Positions 46,399 through 55,837 of a DNA stretch of 64,000 bases are shown piece by piece (position 1 is the stretch's first letter; each line of letters begins with the position of its first letter). Location: the NCBI RefSeq assembly GCF_001968815.1, contig NZ_MIEQ01000096.1, positions 310,001 to 374,000 on the forward strand, written 5' to 3'. The DNA comes from Motiliproteus sp. MSK22-1. Its GTDB lineage: Bacteria; Pseudomonadota; Gammaproteobacteria; Pseudomonadales; Balneatricaceae. Below the pieces are notes generated by a model. It was not told the origin of the DNA, did not search any database, and was given only the letters and a program-made list of their open reading frames with translations. Position numbers and translations under genes: made by a program.

Positions 46399-47127
46399 AT
46401 GAAAAAATTATGGCCTGGCGTTGCAGGCGCCGTTTTACTATCAGCTATTTCAGTAAACTCACAGGCTGGTTATGTGAGTACTATTGATATTGCTGGCGGG
46501 TTTGATATTTATAACTTCAATCCTGTTCTGCTTGATGATGACTCGAATCCATTTACTTATAACGTTGATCTGCATAATGTTACAGGTAGAGCGGACTTTA
46601 ACCTTCCTCCTCTGGGTACCGATCTTGATTGGTATGCCAATGGTTCTGCGACAGCAGATTATGATCCTGATCCTCTTGTTCCGCCGTTGGAGCAGACATT
46701 TTCCAACGAGCTGATTTTCAGTGGCATATTTGGATTTACAGGATTTTCACAACCAAGCTACAGTTTTGACTTTGATACTCAGACCTATACCAGCGTCAGC
46801 GGTGGATTCACGTCACCCTTACCGGGCCTTCCCGGTATGTTAGATATCAGCTACGAAATTGTGGCTTTTGATATCGATGGAATACTTAACGATGTGTCCA
46901 TTTCGATTGTAGAATCAGGGTTTACGGATCCCTCTCAGACCGTTTCGGCGCTTCTTAATGTTTTGGATGCGACTCCGGCCAATGGTGGGGTGGGTAATGG
47001 TGATGGACGCATCGACGGCGCTTTTACAGTCGATATGCAGATAACTGCAGTTCCAGAGCCAGCAACTGCGGTGTTGTTTGGTTTCTGCCTTGCCGGGCTT
47101 GCTCTTCGTCGCAGAAGGAGCCGGTAA
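46399..47127 (+). CDS. PEP-CTERM sorting-domain protein
   Basis: Secreted or surface protein of 242 residues. The ATG at 46399 follows AGGGA; an ATG at 46381 is the alternative. The signal peptide ends at SQA near residue 23. The body is acidic with many Asp, Asn and aromatic residues and lacks cysteine. The C-terminus is a textbook PEP-CTERM signal: VPEPATAV, a short hydrophobic helix (LFGFCLAGLAL) and then RRRRSR. Such proteins are cut and exported by an exosortase, usually in organisms that make an exopolysaccharide. The polysaccharide locus starts just beyond the next gene. No exosortase is in the window. Confidence 0.9.
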   Translation: MKKLWPGVAGAVLLSAISVNSQAGYVSTIDIAGGFDIYNFNPVLLDDDSNPFTYNVDLHNVTGRADFNLPPLGTDLDWYANGSATADYDPDPLVPPLEQTFSNELIFSGIFGFTGFSQPSYSFDFDTQTYTSVSGGFTSPLPGLPGMLDISYEIVAFDIDGILNDVSISIVESGFTDPSQTVSALLNVLDATPANGGVGNGDGRIDGAFTVDMQITAVPEPATAVLFGFCLAGLALRRRRSR

Positions 47128-47144
47128 CCTTTCGTGTTGTTCTT

Positions 47145-47184
47145 AAGCTTTCTCCGGTGATCGCTGATCAACCGGAGAAAGCTT
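47145..47184. terminator. Large hairpin between convergent PEP-CTERM and phosphatase genes
   Basis: AAGCTTTCTCCGGT (47145-47158) pairs perfectly with ACCGGAGAAAGCTT (47171-47184), and an inner GATC-GATC pair extends the stem beyond one bulged A. T-runs are missing on both sides. Location between two convergent stops suggests a bidirectional transcript end. Confidence 0.65.
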
Positions 47185-47188
47185 GAAG

Positions 47189-47632
47189 CTAGCTAAGTTT
47201 TTCTATCCATTGATCAACCCCCTCTTGAATCGATGTCAAAGAATCCCTGAATGCCTGAATACCCTGCTGGTAAGGGTCAGGAATATCTTTACCACTATCT
47301 TCCAGTAATCGAAAAACCTTCCCTCTTGTCGTGGGGTAGAGAGATTCTACGTGCCGCTTTTGATCAGAATCCATCACAAAAATGATATCCGCCCATTGGG
47401 CGAGTAAAGGGTTGAGTTTTTGACCGCGATGGTCAGAGATATCCAGGTTTATCTCTGACATCAGATGCTGAGCATTAGGGTCTGCCGGGTGTTGTATTAA
47501 GGCGTGTGTGCCTGCTGAGCGGACTTCAATCGGATAGTTAAGTAACTTAGCGCCTTGGCTGCGAAATACTGCTTCTGCCATGGGGCTGCGGCATATGTTT
47601 CCTATACAGGTGATGAGTATTTTTGAAAACAA
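47189..47632 (-). CDS. wzb: Low-molecular-weight protein-tyrosine phosphatase (Wzb type)
   Basis: Removes phosphate from tyrosines of the Wzc kinase; 147 residues. The active-site loop is Cys9-x5-Arg15-Ser (CIGNICRS), and the general acid is the Asp of IPDPY near residue 117. The start is a TTG at 47632 without a strong ribosome site; the N-terminus MFSKILITCIGNICRSPMAE matches the family, so the frame is right. In most such loci wzb lies between wza and wzc; here it is divergent, on the opposite strand, so phosphatase and kinase are transcribed independently. Confidence 0.9.
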   Translation of the reverse strand: MFSKILITCIGNICRSPMAEAVFRSQGAKLLNYPIEVRSAGTHALIQHPADPNAQHLMSEINLDISDHRGQKLNPLLAQWADIIFVMDSDQKRHVESLYPTTRGKVFRLLEDSGKDIPDPYQQGIQAFRDSLTSIQEGVDQWIEKLS

Positions 47633-47969
47633 ACTATGAACGCCTATTTATAAATAATTGATTGTTGGTGTCAGAAATAAGTATTTAAACAGCCATTTAA
47701 AAACACCGTTTATATTATACGATTTAAATAGATGTTTTAAAATAGTGTTTGAAATCTCTGTCTGCTGGATCTGATTGAAGGATATAAGCAAATAGTTCCA
47801 ATTAGTAGGAACTATTTCAGCAAAGAAGACTCTTGATTATCTGTGAAGAAACTTAGCAGAAGTAAGAAGATAGTTTTGGATAGACCTGAAATTTTGGCAG
47901 TATCTGAATAAATTAGAATATAAGGTCTATTAAATATATATTTAAAGCGATACAATTTGTGGCAGCCAA
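47633..47969 (+). promoter_or_regulatory. Divergent promoter region of the polysaccharide locus with inverted repeat
   Basis: A 337-base, AT-rich gap between wzb and wza. AAATAGTTCC (47790-47799) is perfectly inverted as GGAACTATTT (47808-47817) with an 8-base spacer, 150 bases upstream of the wza start. No T-run follows, so it may be an operator rather than a terminator. No JUMPStart/ops element (GGCGGTAGC) was found. Confidence 0.45.
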
Positions 47970-49235
47970 ATGGAAAAGATGGAAGACAGGTGCAAGGACT
48001 TGAAGGATTCAGCAGTAGATTTAACAGAAATGGGTCATAGTCACTATCATCCCGGCACGTTTTTGTCAGCGCGCACTGCTATAGGTGCTCGGTATAGAAA
48101 CGGCGCAGCAGTTTTAGTACTACTCTTTTTTATCATCGCAAATGCTGGTTGTAGTATCGCCCCTGGGATGCAGGCTTTTGGTTTGAAGCAGCAGTCCCGG
48201 GTGACGGTTCCTGCGGCCAGTCAAGATGAATCCCCCCCAGAGCACATTAAGATCAAGCCGATTGATGCTCAGCTGATTATCGAACTGGATAAGAAGCAGC
48301 AGCTAGCCAGATCACGCAACCAGTCCGCGACTCAAAACCAGTTGCTGATAGACAACTATGTATATCGGTTGGGGCCTGCGGATATTATCTCTATCATCGT
48401 TTGGGATCACCCTGAGCTGACTATCCCCGCCGGTGCTGAGCGAAGTGCTGAACAAGCCGGTAATATGATTGCTAACGATGGCACCATCTTTTTTCCCTAT
48501 GCTGGAGTGGTCAAAGTTGCTGGTAAAACGCTGACTGAAACTCGGGCTTTGCTGACCAAAAAACTCAGCAAATACATTGAAGATGTAAAGCTGGACGTCC
48601 GCGTGGCGGCGTTTAACAGTCAGCGCGTCTATATGGTTGGTGAAGTTAATGAGCCCAGTGTTAAGAAAATTACGGATATCCCCCCTACTATTATCGAAAT
48701 GGTAAACCGAGCGGGTGGTTTTACTTCTGAAGCTGACCGTCGAAATATTACGCTGACTCGTGGCGGAAAGACTTATCGTATTGATTTGCTTGCTTTATAT
48801 GAAAACGGTGATAGTAGTCAGAATATCCTGCTTGAACCTGGTGATGTCGTTAACGTCTGGGATCGGGACCTCAATAAAGTCTTTGTTCTGGGTGAGGTTA
48901 ATGGCCCCGGCTCGTTTAAAATGAATAAGCGTCGCAAGAGTCTGGCAGAAGCGCTGGCAGAAGCCGGTGGCGTTAATCAAAACACCTCAGATCCTAGCCA
49001 GATTTTTGTTGTTCGTGGCTCTGCAGATCAACCTGGTATTTTTCATCTGGATGCCAGTACTCCTGATGCTTTGATACTGGCGGATCGATTTCCGTTGGAA
49101 CCCAGAGACGTCATCTATGTTGATACAGCCCAGGTGGTTCGCTGGAATCGTGTAATTGAGAATGTAAGTGGTACGGTCGAAACGTTGAATTCTGCTTCGA
49201 ATACTAATTTCCCGTTGTTTAACGGTAGTAATTAG
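47970..49235 (+). CDS. wza: Polysaccharide export lipoprotein, Wza family
   Basis: Outer-membrane polysaccharide export protein, 421 residues. A long N-terminal tail precedes the signal helix VLVLLFFIIANAGC; the lipobox cysteine is at about residue 61. ATGs at 47979 and later could be the true start; no ribosome site stands out. The PES export domain is LIDNYVYRLGPADIISIIVWDHPELT with NDGTIFFPYAGVVKVAGKTLTE. Two SLBB domains follow (VYMVGEVNEPSVKKI; VFVLGEVNGPGSFKMNKRRKSLAEALAEAGGVNQ). The C-terminus NRVIENVSGTVETLNSASN may form the outer-membrane helix. It is the first gene of the locus. Confidence 0.92.
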   Translation: MEKMEDRCKDLKDSAVDLTEMGHSHYHPGTFLSARTAIGARYRNGAAVLVLLFFIIANAGCSIAPGMQAFGLKQQSRVTVPAASQDESPPEHIKIKPIDAQLIIELDKKQQLARSRNQSATQNQLLIDNYVYRLGPADIISIIVWDHPELTIPAGAERSAEQAGNMIANDGTIFFPYAGVVKVAGKTLTETRALLTKKLSKYIEDVKLDVRVAAFNSQRVYMVGEVNEPSVKKITDIPPTIIEMVNRAGGFTSEADRRNITLTRGGKTYRIDLLALYENGDSSQNILLEPGDVVNVWDRDLNKVFVLGEVNGPGSFKMNKRRKSLAEALAEAGGVNQNTSDPSQIFVVRGSADQPGIFHLDASTPDALILADRFPLEPRDVIYVDTAQVVRWNRVIENVSGTVETLNSASNTNFPLFNGSN

Positions 49236-49300
49236 CAATTTCACAGAAGTGGTAGTGAAGCTGGAAATCAGCGTAATAGACTTCATCCTCAGATGGTTTG

Positions 49301-51571
49301 ATGTCTGCGAAAGGGAAGGGAAAGAACTTGCAAGCCATTCAATCTAATCAATCAGAGAAAGTATCACCCTATCCGGTATCTTTTGACGAAGAGACGATAG
49401 ATCTGGGGGAATACCTCGGTGTGTTGCTGACTTATAAATGGTTCATTGCGTCAGTAGCGCTTGTCGGTACCTTGCTGGGTGGCGGCTATGCCTTTATCGC
49501 AACACCTGTTTATCAGGCCAATGCGCTGATACAGGTTGAAGATCCGCAAGCGAGTGGTTTGGCCGCTCTTGAAGATGTTGCTGGTTTTTTGGAAGGAGAC
49601 GCAGCTGTTGAGGCGGAAGTTCAGTTGTTACGATCCCGTATGGTGATTGGTGAGGCCGTTAATCAGTTGTCCAGAAATATTATTGCGGAGCCTGAGTACT
49701 TTCCCGTTATCGGTAAAGCTGTAGCGAGGTACTTTTCCCCAAATCAGCCCGGCGTGGCTAAAGCTTGGCTGAATCAGTCCCAGTATGCTTGGGGAGGGGA
49801 GCTTATTCGTCTGGATCTGCTGGAAGTGCCTTCATTTTTATTGGGAGAGAAGCTGCGACTGGTGGCCGGCAAGGCTGGGCACTACCGGCTTTTCGATCAG
49901 AAAAACCAACCTTTATTGGAAGGTGAGGTTGGTAAATTGGCTGAAATTTCTACCGTGGGTGGCGAGAGAATCAAGCTTTTTGTGTCTTCTTTGACTGCTC
50001 GTCCCGGTACTTATTTCCGATTGACCCGACTTTCACCTATCGCATCGATAGAGAAAGTACTGGCTGATTTATCCGTTAAAGAACAGGGTAAGAAATCCGG
50101 AATGCTCGGGCTGACAATGACCGGGCCGAGCAGAGAGGACATTACAACGCTGCTGAATAAAATTGCTGATGTCTATGTGACTCAAAATGTAGATCGCAGT
50201 TCGGCAGAAGCGGGGTTGTCACTGAGTTTTATAGAGAAGCAGCTTCCTCCGCTAAAAGAACGGGTTGATGCGGCGGAAAATGCCTATAACCAGTACCGTA
50301 CTCAGCATAGTTCCGTCGATTTAGAAGCAGAAACCAAATCTGTGTTAGAAGGTTTGGTCAATATTGAAACCGCGTTGCTGGAGTTGCAGCAGGAGCGAGA
50401 CGAATTACGTAAGCGCTTTAAACCAGCCCATCCAGTGATTGAGGCTCTGGACGGGAAGATTGGTTTGCTAAAGTCGAGAGGGAGTGAGCTGGAAACGGAT
50501 GTTGATCGCCTACCGGATACTCAGCGGGATATTCTACGACTGGCTCGTGATGTTGAAGTGAATACCGGTCTTTATACAAAGTTATTAAGTATTTCCCAGG
50601 AACTCAGGGTGGTGAAGGCTGGTACTGTCGGTAACGTTCGCGTTGTTGATTACGCGTTGCTGCCAGAGCAGCCCATTAAGCCACGAAAATTCATGCTCCT
50701 GGCTATTTCATTGTTGGCTTCTCTACTGTTAGGCGCCATTTTGGCCTTTCTGCTGCGGGCATTAAAAGGCGGCGTAAACGACCCTGATGAAATTGAACGG
50801 AAGCTGGGTGTGCCTGTATATGCTTCGATTATGCACAGTAAACACCAGCGTAAAATGATCAATCGCGCTAAAAAAGAAAGTAAAGCCTTGGCTATTCTTG
50901 CGCAGCAATTGCCAGATGACCCCGCTGTTGAGAGTTTCAGAAGTTTACGTACAACGTTGCATTTTTCGCTTAAACAAGCTGACAACAATATCATTATGAT
51001 TGCAGGGTCGAGTCCGAAAATCGGTAAGTCATTCACTGCGATTAATTTGGCTGCTGTAATGGCCAGTAATGATAAAAAGGTGCTCATCATTGATGCAGAT
51101 CTTAGAAGGGGTTACTTGCACCGTTATAACGGTCAAAAACGTGATAAGGGTTTAGTCGAGCTGATTACCGATCCGGACGAGAGTGTGGCTGATTATATTC
51201 AGTCTACAGAAGTGGAGGGGCTCTATATGCTGCCCACTGGAAAATTGCCACCTAATCCTGCTGAATTGCTGTTACATGAGTTTTTCAAGAAAAAGCTGGA
51301 TGTGCTATCCGGTTTGTTTGATTACGTAGTCATTGACGGACCGCCAATTCTGGCAGTTACAGACGCTGCCATTATCGGTAGAAATGTAGCCACTACTTTA
51401 TTGGTAGCTAAGGCTGATTTTCATCCTATGAGAGAGTTGGAGCAAGCTACCCGACAGTTACAGCAAGCGGGAGTGGTTATAAAAGGAGTTATATTCAATG
51501 ATGTTGAGGTTAATAGTGGGCGCTATGGCTCTGGAAGGTATGTTTATCAATATAGCTACAAAGCATCTTAA
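49301..51571 (+). CDS. wzc: Polysaccharide co-polymerase and tyrosine autokinase, Wzc family
   Basis: Inner-membrane regulator of chain length with a cytoplasmic BY-kinase domain; 756 residues from the ATG at 49301. Helices are near residues 43-63 (WFIASVALVGTLLGGGYAFIA) and 465-485 (FMLLAISLLASLLLGAILAFLL). The Wzz domain lies between and has coiled coil (ENAYNQYRTQHSS). The kinase has Walker A SSPKIGKSFTAINLA, Walker A-prime VLIIDADLRRGYLH and Walker B YVVIDGPPI. The tail has five tyrosines in RYGSGRYVYQYSYKAS, the autophosphorylated cluster. All parts are intact. Confidence 0.93.
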   Translation: MSAKGKGKNLQAIQSNQSEKVSPYPVSFDEETIDLGEYLGVLLTYKWFIASVALVGTLLGGGYAFIATPVYQANALIQVEDPQASGLAALEDVAGFLEGDAAVEAEVQLLRSRMVIGEAVNQLSRNIIAEPEYFPVIGKAVARYFSPNQPGVAKAWLNQSQYAWGGELIRLDLLEVPSFLLGEKLRLVAGKAGHYRLFDQKNQPLLEGEVGKLAEISTVGGERIKLFVSSLTARPGTYFRLTRLSPIASIEKVLADLSVKEQGKKSGMLGLTMTGPSREDITTLLNKIADVYVTQNVDRSSAEAGLSLSFIEKQLPPLKERVDAAENAYNQYRTQHSSVDLEAETKSVLEGLVNIETALLELQQERDELRKRFKPAHPVIEALDGKIGLLKSRGSELETDVDRLPDTQRDILRLARDVEVNTGLYTKLLSISQELRVVKAGTVGNVRVVDYALLPEQPIKPRKFMLLAISLLASLLLGAILAFLLRALKGGVNDPDEIERKLGVPVYASIMHSKHQRKMINRAKKESKALAILAQQLPDDPAVESFRSLRTTLHFSLKQADNNIIMIAGSSPKIGKSFTAINLAAVMASNDKKVLIIDADLRRGYLHRYNGQKRDKGLVELITDPDESVADYIQSTEVEGLYMLPTGKLPPNPAELLLHEFFKKKLDVLSGLFDYVVIDGPPILAVTDAAIIGRNVATTLLVAKADFHPMRELEQATRQLQQAGVVIKGVIFNDVEVNSGRYGSGRYVYQYSYKAS

Positions 51572-51594
51572 TATAAAAGTTCTTAAACGGTAAT

Positions 51595-51620
51595 AAAAAT
51601 ATTGCTTTGTAATATTTTTT
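51595..51620 (+). terminator. AT-only hairpin after wzc
   Basis: AAAAATATT (51595-51603) pairs with AATATTTTT (51611-51619) across GCTTTGT, with the T-run forming part of the 3' arm. It starts 24 bases after the wzc stop. The stem has no GC pairs, so it would be a weak terminator. Confidence 0.35.
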
Positions 51621-51707
51621 AAGTATATAGATGGCATAATTTATCTTGGGGTTAAACTCGGAAAATAATTTGAATGTTTTAGAGCAGGAGAGGTCCTACA
51701 ATATACT

Positions 51708-51810
51708 CTGAAAATGTAGCCTGGAAAATATGATTTAATAAAAAATGATCTAAGAAAAGTGAGTTCTGAGAGAAAATTGTTCTAAGAAAAATATAGTCTG
51801 AAAATTTCGA
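51708..51810 (+). repeat. Degenerate 16-base tandem repeat before the initiating transferase gene
   Basis: Units starting at 51750, 51766, 51782 and 51798 follow with exact 16-base spacing and share the form CTRAGAAAA or CTGAAAA followed by a T-rich end. Two more CTGAAAA/CTGGAAAA starts lie at 51708 and 51721. The 340-base gap between wzc and wcaJ holds no gene. The repeat could be part of a promoter or 5' leader for the second half of the locus. Confidence 0.55.
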
Positions 51811-51912
51811 ACCCGATGTTATTTATATATCGAGGCGTAGCCTACTAATACAGAAAATAATGCAGCAAAGGAAGTACGGATAATATTGTTGCAGTATTAA
51901 ACGGATAAAAAA

Positions 51913-53364
51913 ATGGAACTTCGCATTTCACAACCGAATGTGTCTTCGCTGCATATGGGTAGTAGTCGACGACTACTGAGAAATCATGAAACCCTCATGT
52001 TTTGGGTACAGCTTTTAGTCGATATATTTGTCGTAGTGGGCAGTTTTTTACTTCTGACCTATTGGAAGGTAGAGGGCTTTCCCCCGCATTATCGCTTTTT
52101 AGCCATTATTACGGCATTGGCAATTGCAGGTATCTACATATCCAGGGGCGTCTACAGCCGCTCAGCAAGCCCATTGCATTCGGCACTGAGGGTTACCATT
52201 GCATGGTTTCTGTGTTTGTTATTCTTACTTATTCTAGGCTTTTCAACTAAAACGACAGATATGTTTTCTCGCCAGGTTCTGATGACCTGGGCACCCTCGG
52301 CGCTGTTGCTGCAAATTGCGAGTCACATAATCATAGCTGAAGCGATTATTCATTATCGATCGGCTTTCACTAAAGCATTACCTGCTTTGATTATTGGTCA
52401 TGGAGCGGTTGCCAAGCACCTGGCAAAAAGTCTGAACAATAATCGATGGTTAAGGGACCGGGTTATTGGTGTCGTACGTGATAGTGATGAAGTAGTTGAT
52501 AGTGCTGAAGAGGAAGCGCTGACAGTACCTGTTCTAGGCAGTGTTAAAAGTATCAGAGAGACGATAAAAGCGCATAAGATCAGGCGTATATATATTGCCT
52601 TGCCCCTTAGCGAATCAGATCAGATTGAAGGCTTGTATATTGATTTATTGGATTTGAATGTCGACTTAATCTGGACGCCAGACATTTTCGCTATGAATCT
52701 CCTTAACCATTCGGTACGCGAAGTTGCAGGCTTACCCTTGATATCACTTAACGAAAGTCCGCTGACAGGCTCAAGGGTATCCATGCTGCTGAAGGACATC
52801 ATGGATCGTTCCATTGCTGCGGTTGGCCTGCTACTTCTTGCTCCCTTTATGACTGCAGTAGCCATTGCGGTGAAACGCTCTTCCCCCGGTCCTGTTCTTT
52901 TCAAACAGGACCGCCACGGTTTTGATGGCAAAGTTGTAAAGGTCTGGAAGTTTCGCAGCATGAAATTGCACGATGATTCTGGAGAGGTAAAGCAAGCTAC
53001 CCGAGGTGATTCCCGTGTAACTCCGGTCGGTGCGTTTATTCGAAAAACGTCTATAGATGAGTTGCCACAGCTGATAAACGTGTTGCAGGGAACCATGTCT
53101 CTGGTTGGGCCACGGCCCCATGCGGTGGCTCATAACGATTATTATTCTGACAAAATAAATTCTTATCTTTCACGGCATCGTATTAAGCCCGGCATTACAG
53201 GGCTTGCTCAGATCAGTGGATATCGAGGGGAAACAGAAACCCTGGATAAGATGCAGAAGCGGGTTGAGTACGACCTGGCTTATATCAACAACTGGTCTCT
53301 GTGGCTGGACACCAAGATCCTGATCAAGACACCGCTGTCATTGTTTGCCAAGAATATTTACTAG
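51913..53364 (+). CDS. wcaJ: Undecaprenyl-phosphate sugar-1-phosphate transferase, WcaJ/WbaP family
   Basis: Starts polymer assembly by moving a sugar-1-phosphate onto undecaprenyl phosphate; 483 residues. Four helices span about residues 30-135, a CoA-binding-like (Rossmann) soluble domain 150-275 (LPALIIGHGAVAKHLAKSL), then a fifth membrane helix and the catalytic C-terminal domain: KDIMDRSIAAVGLLLLAPF, SSPGPVLFKQDRHGFDGKVVKVWKFRSM, RKTSIDELPQLINVLQGTMSLVGPRPH. The three catalytic motifs are intact. The sugar (glucose, galactose or an amino sugar) cannot be told. The usual symbol is used for the family. Confidence 0.93.
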   Translation: MELRISQPNVSSLHMGSSRRLLRNHETLMFWVQLLVDIFVVVGSFLLLTYWKVEGFPPHYRFLAIITALAIAGIYISRGVYSRSASPLHSALRVTIAWFLCLLFLLILGFSTKTTDMFSRQVLMTWAPSALLLQIASHIIIAEAIIHYRSAFTKALPALIIGHGAVAKHLAKSLNNNRWLRDRVIGVVRDSDEVVDSAEEEALTVPVLGSVKSIRETIKAHKIRRIYIALPLSESDQIEGLYIDLLDLNVDLIWTPDIFAMNLLNHSVREVAGLPLISLNESPLTGSRVSMLLKDIMDRSIAAVGLLLLAPFMTAVAIAVKRSSPGPVLFKQDRHGFDGKVVKVWKFRSMKLHDDSGEVKQATRGDSRVTPVGAFIRKTSIDELPQLINVLQGTMSLVGPRPHAVAHNDYYSDKINSYLSRHRIKPGITGLAQISGYRGETETLDKMQKRVEYDLAYINNWSLWLDTKILIKTPLSLFAKNIY

Positions 53365-53422
53365 GTTTCTCAGAGACATTCGAATAATCGCAGAAATGTG
53401 AATGCTATTAAAAGGACTTAAC

Positions 53423-54538
53423 TTGAAAAAAGTACTGACTGTATTTGGCACTCGCCCAGAAGCTATCAAAATGGCACCTCTGGTTAAAGCGCTGGCCAGT
53501 GAATCGGATATTGAAAGTCACGTCTGTGTGACAGCTCAACACCGTGAAATGCTAGATCAGGTCTTGTCCCTGTTTGACATCAAACCGGAATACGATCTGA
53601 ATATCATGAAGCCTGGACAGGATCTCTATGACGTTACCACGCGGATTTTGATTGGTATTAAAGAGGTACTGCAAAGCTTCAAGCCAGATATTGTATTGGT
53701 TCATGGAGATACCAGCACAACCTTTGCAACGGCCCTGGCTGCATTCTATGAGCGTATTCCTGTCGGGCATGTAGAGGCAGGTCTGCGAACGGGGGATCTT
53801 AATTCCCCGTGGCCAGAGGAAGCCAATCGAAAACTGACAGGCGCTCTCGCTCAATGGCATTTCGCTCCGACCGAGGCTTCTCGCGTGAATCTTCTGAATG
53901 AGAACGTCGATCCTTCCGCAGTACGGGTGACCGGCAATACGGTGATTGATGCCCTGCATTGGGTGGTTTCAAAAATTGAGCAGGATGGAGTCTTATCAGA
54001 ATCGTTAGCATCAGGTTTTCCATTTCTTAGGGAAGACAAAAAGATGATTTTAGTCACCGGACATCGAAGGGAATCTTTCGGTGGTGGTTTTGAGCGTATC
54101 TGCGAAACCTTACGCCAGATCGCTGAGCGCTACCCTGATGCCCAGATAGTTTATCCGGTTCATCTGAATCCCAATGTACAGGAACCCGTTAACAGGCTGC
54201 TTAATGGCATTGGAAATGTTCATTTGATTGAGCCTCAGGACTATTTGCCTTTTGTATATCTTATGAATCAGAGCTATCTGATTTTGACTGATTCCGGGGG
54301 AATTCAGGAAGAAGCACCTTCACTGGCTAAACCGGTATTGGTTATGCGTGATAACACTGAACGCCCTGAAGCGGTGGATGCTGGCACGGTAAAGCTTGTG
54401 GGAACCAATACAGAAAAAATGGTTGTGGCGATCAGTCGACTAATGGATGACGAAGATCACTACCAGAGTATGGCACGTGCAACGAACCCCTACGGCGATG
54501 GTAAAGCCTGTGCGCGTATTGTCTCGATACTGAAATAG
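53423..54538 (+). CDS. wecB: UDP-N-acetylglucosamine 2-epimerase WecB
   Basis: Converts UDP-GlcNAc to UDP-ManNAc; 371 residues. The start is a TTG at 53423, 7 bases behind AAAGGA, giving [20 protein letters not shown] like other WecB; an ATG at 53402 overlaps the ribosome site. Motifs are [31 protein letters not shown], the VTGHRRES loop, YPVHLNPNV and [14 protein letters not shown]. wecC follows within 27 bases, so UDP-ManNAcA is the product of the pair. Confidence 0.95.
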   Translation: MKKVLTVFGTRPEAIKMAPLVKALASESDIESHVCVTAQHREMLDQVLSLFDIKPEYDLNIMKPGQDLYDVTTRILIGIKEVLQSFKPDIVLVHGDTSTTFATALAAFYERIPVGHVEAGLRTGDLNSPWPEEANRKLTGALAQWHFAPTEASRVNLLNENVDPSAVRVTGNTVIDALHWVVSKIEQDGVLSESLASGFPFLREDKKMILVTGHRRESFGGGFERICETLRQIAERYPDAQIVYPVHLNPNVQEPVNRLLNGIGNVHLIEPQDYLPFVYLMNQSYLILTDSGGIQEEAPSLAKPVLVMRDNTERPEAVDAGTVKLVGTNTEKMVVAISRLMDDEDHYQSMARATNPYGDGKACARIVSILK

Positions 54539-54565
54539 ATTAAAGAAATAAGGAAATAGAACAGC

Positions 54566-55807
54566 ATGAAATTTGAAACCGTATCAGTTATAGGTTTGGG
54601 ATATATTGGTTTGCCTACTGCTGCAATTCTGGCGTCCCGTGGTCTGAAGGTTATTGGTGTTGATGTTGATGAGCATGCCGTTAATACCATCAACCGGGGT
54701 GGGATCCATATCGTTGAACCTGACCTGGATATTATTGTTCGTGCTGCAGTGACAACGGGTAACTTTCGTGCTGTCACCTCGCCGGAACCAGCCGATGCGT
54801 TTATGGTGGCGGTCCCAACACCTTTCAAAGAAAATAAGGAACCGGATCTTTCCTATATTAAGGCTGCTGCGGAAACTATTGCTCCAGTGCTATCGGCGGG
54901 CAATCTTGTTATTTTGGAATCCACTTCTCCCGTTGGTGCCACAGAAAAACTGGCAGATTGGCTGGCCTTGTTTCGTCCGGACTTGAGTTTCCCGCAACAA
55001 GTCGGAGATAAGGCTGATATTCTTATAGCCCACTGTCCTGAGCGAGTATTGCCCGGTTATGTATTACAGGAACTGGTATCAAATGATCGAGTGATCGGAG
55101 GTCTTTCTCCCGCATCCTCTGCCGCTGCTGTCGAGCTATATGAAACCTTTGTTAAGGGGGATTGCCTGATTACCAATTCTCGAACAGCAGAACTGGCTAA
55201 GTTAACTGAAAATTCGTTTCGTGATGTAAATATTGCTTTTGCCAATGAGCTTTCGATGATCAGCGACAAGCTGAAAATCAATGTATGGGAGTTGATTCGG
55301 TTGGCAAACCGACATCCACGGGTGAATATTCTTAATCCGGGACCGGGGGTGGGTGGACATTGTATTGCCGTAGACCCCTGGTTTATCGTCAGTTCTGCAC
55401 CAGAGGAAGCCAGGTTAATACGACAGGCACGAGAAACCAACGATTCGAAACCACAGCATGTAATTGATCAGGTAGTGCAAGCCGCTGACCAGTTTAAAAA
55501 GCCGGTTGTTGCCTTTCTGGGGCTTGCATTTAAAGCAGATATTGATGATTTGCGTGAGAGCCCGGCTATGCAAATCGTCGAGCAACTGGTGAAAGCCGAT
55601 ATCGGACAAATGATAGTTGTTGAGCCGAATATCGAAGCTCTTCCCAGCAGCCTGGCAGATAATAATGTTGAGTTTTCAACTCTTGAGTCGGCATTGGAGA
55701 AGGCTAATGTCGTAGTGGTTCTTGTTGATCATCAGGAATTTAAAAGGGCAGATCGGATTCATTTTTCAGCGAAGGTGGTCATCGATACCCGGGGTGTTCT
55801 TCAGTAA
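54566..55807 (+). CDS. wecC: UDP-N-acetyl-D-mannosamine dehydrogenase WecC
   Basis: Oxidises UDP-ManNAc to UDP-ManNAcA with two NAD; 413 residues. The NAD-binding fold is SVIGLGYIGLPTAAILASRG at the N-terminus. The catalytic cysteine is in GPGVGGHCIAVDPWF (Cys near residue 271), and the lysine/asparagine of the dimer core in LAKLTENSFRDVNIAFANELSMI. The C-terminal UDP-binding domain has FLGLAFKADIDDLRESPA. This matches WecC more than UDP-glucose dehydrogenase and fits the wecB neighbour. Confidence 0.94.
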   Translation: MKFETVSVIGLGYIGLPTAAILASRGLKVIGVDVDEHAVNTINRGGIHIVEPDLDIIVRAAVTTGNFRAVTSPEPADAFMVAVPTPFKENKEPDLSYIKAAAETIAPVLSAGNLVILESTSPVGATEKLADWLALFRPDLSFPQQVGDKADILIAHCPERVLPGYVLQELVSNDRVIGGLSPASSAAAVELYETFVKGDCLITNSRTAELAKLTENSFRDVNIAFANELSMISDKLKINVWELIRLANRHPRVNILNPGPGVGGHCIAVDPWFIVSSAPEEARLIRQARETNDSKPQHVIDQVVQAADQFKKPVVAFLGLAFKADIDDLRESPAMQIVEQLVKADIGQMIVVEPNIEALPSSLADNNVEFSTLESALEKANVVVVLVDHQEFKRADRIHFSAKVVIDTRGVLQ

Positions 55808-55837
55808 TTTACAAGACATCTTGCTGTTGGTGAGCCT

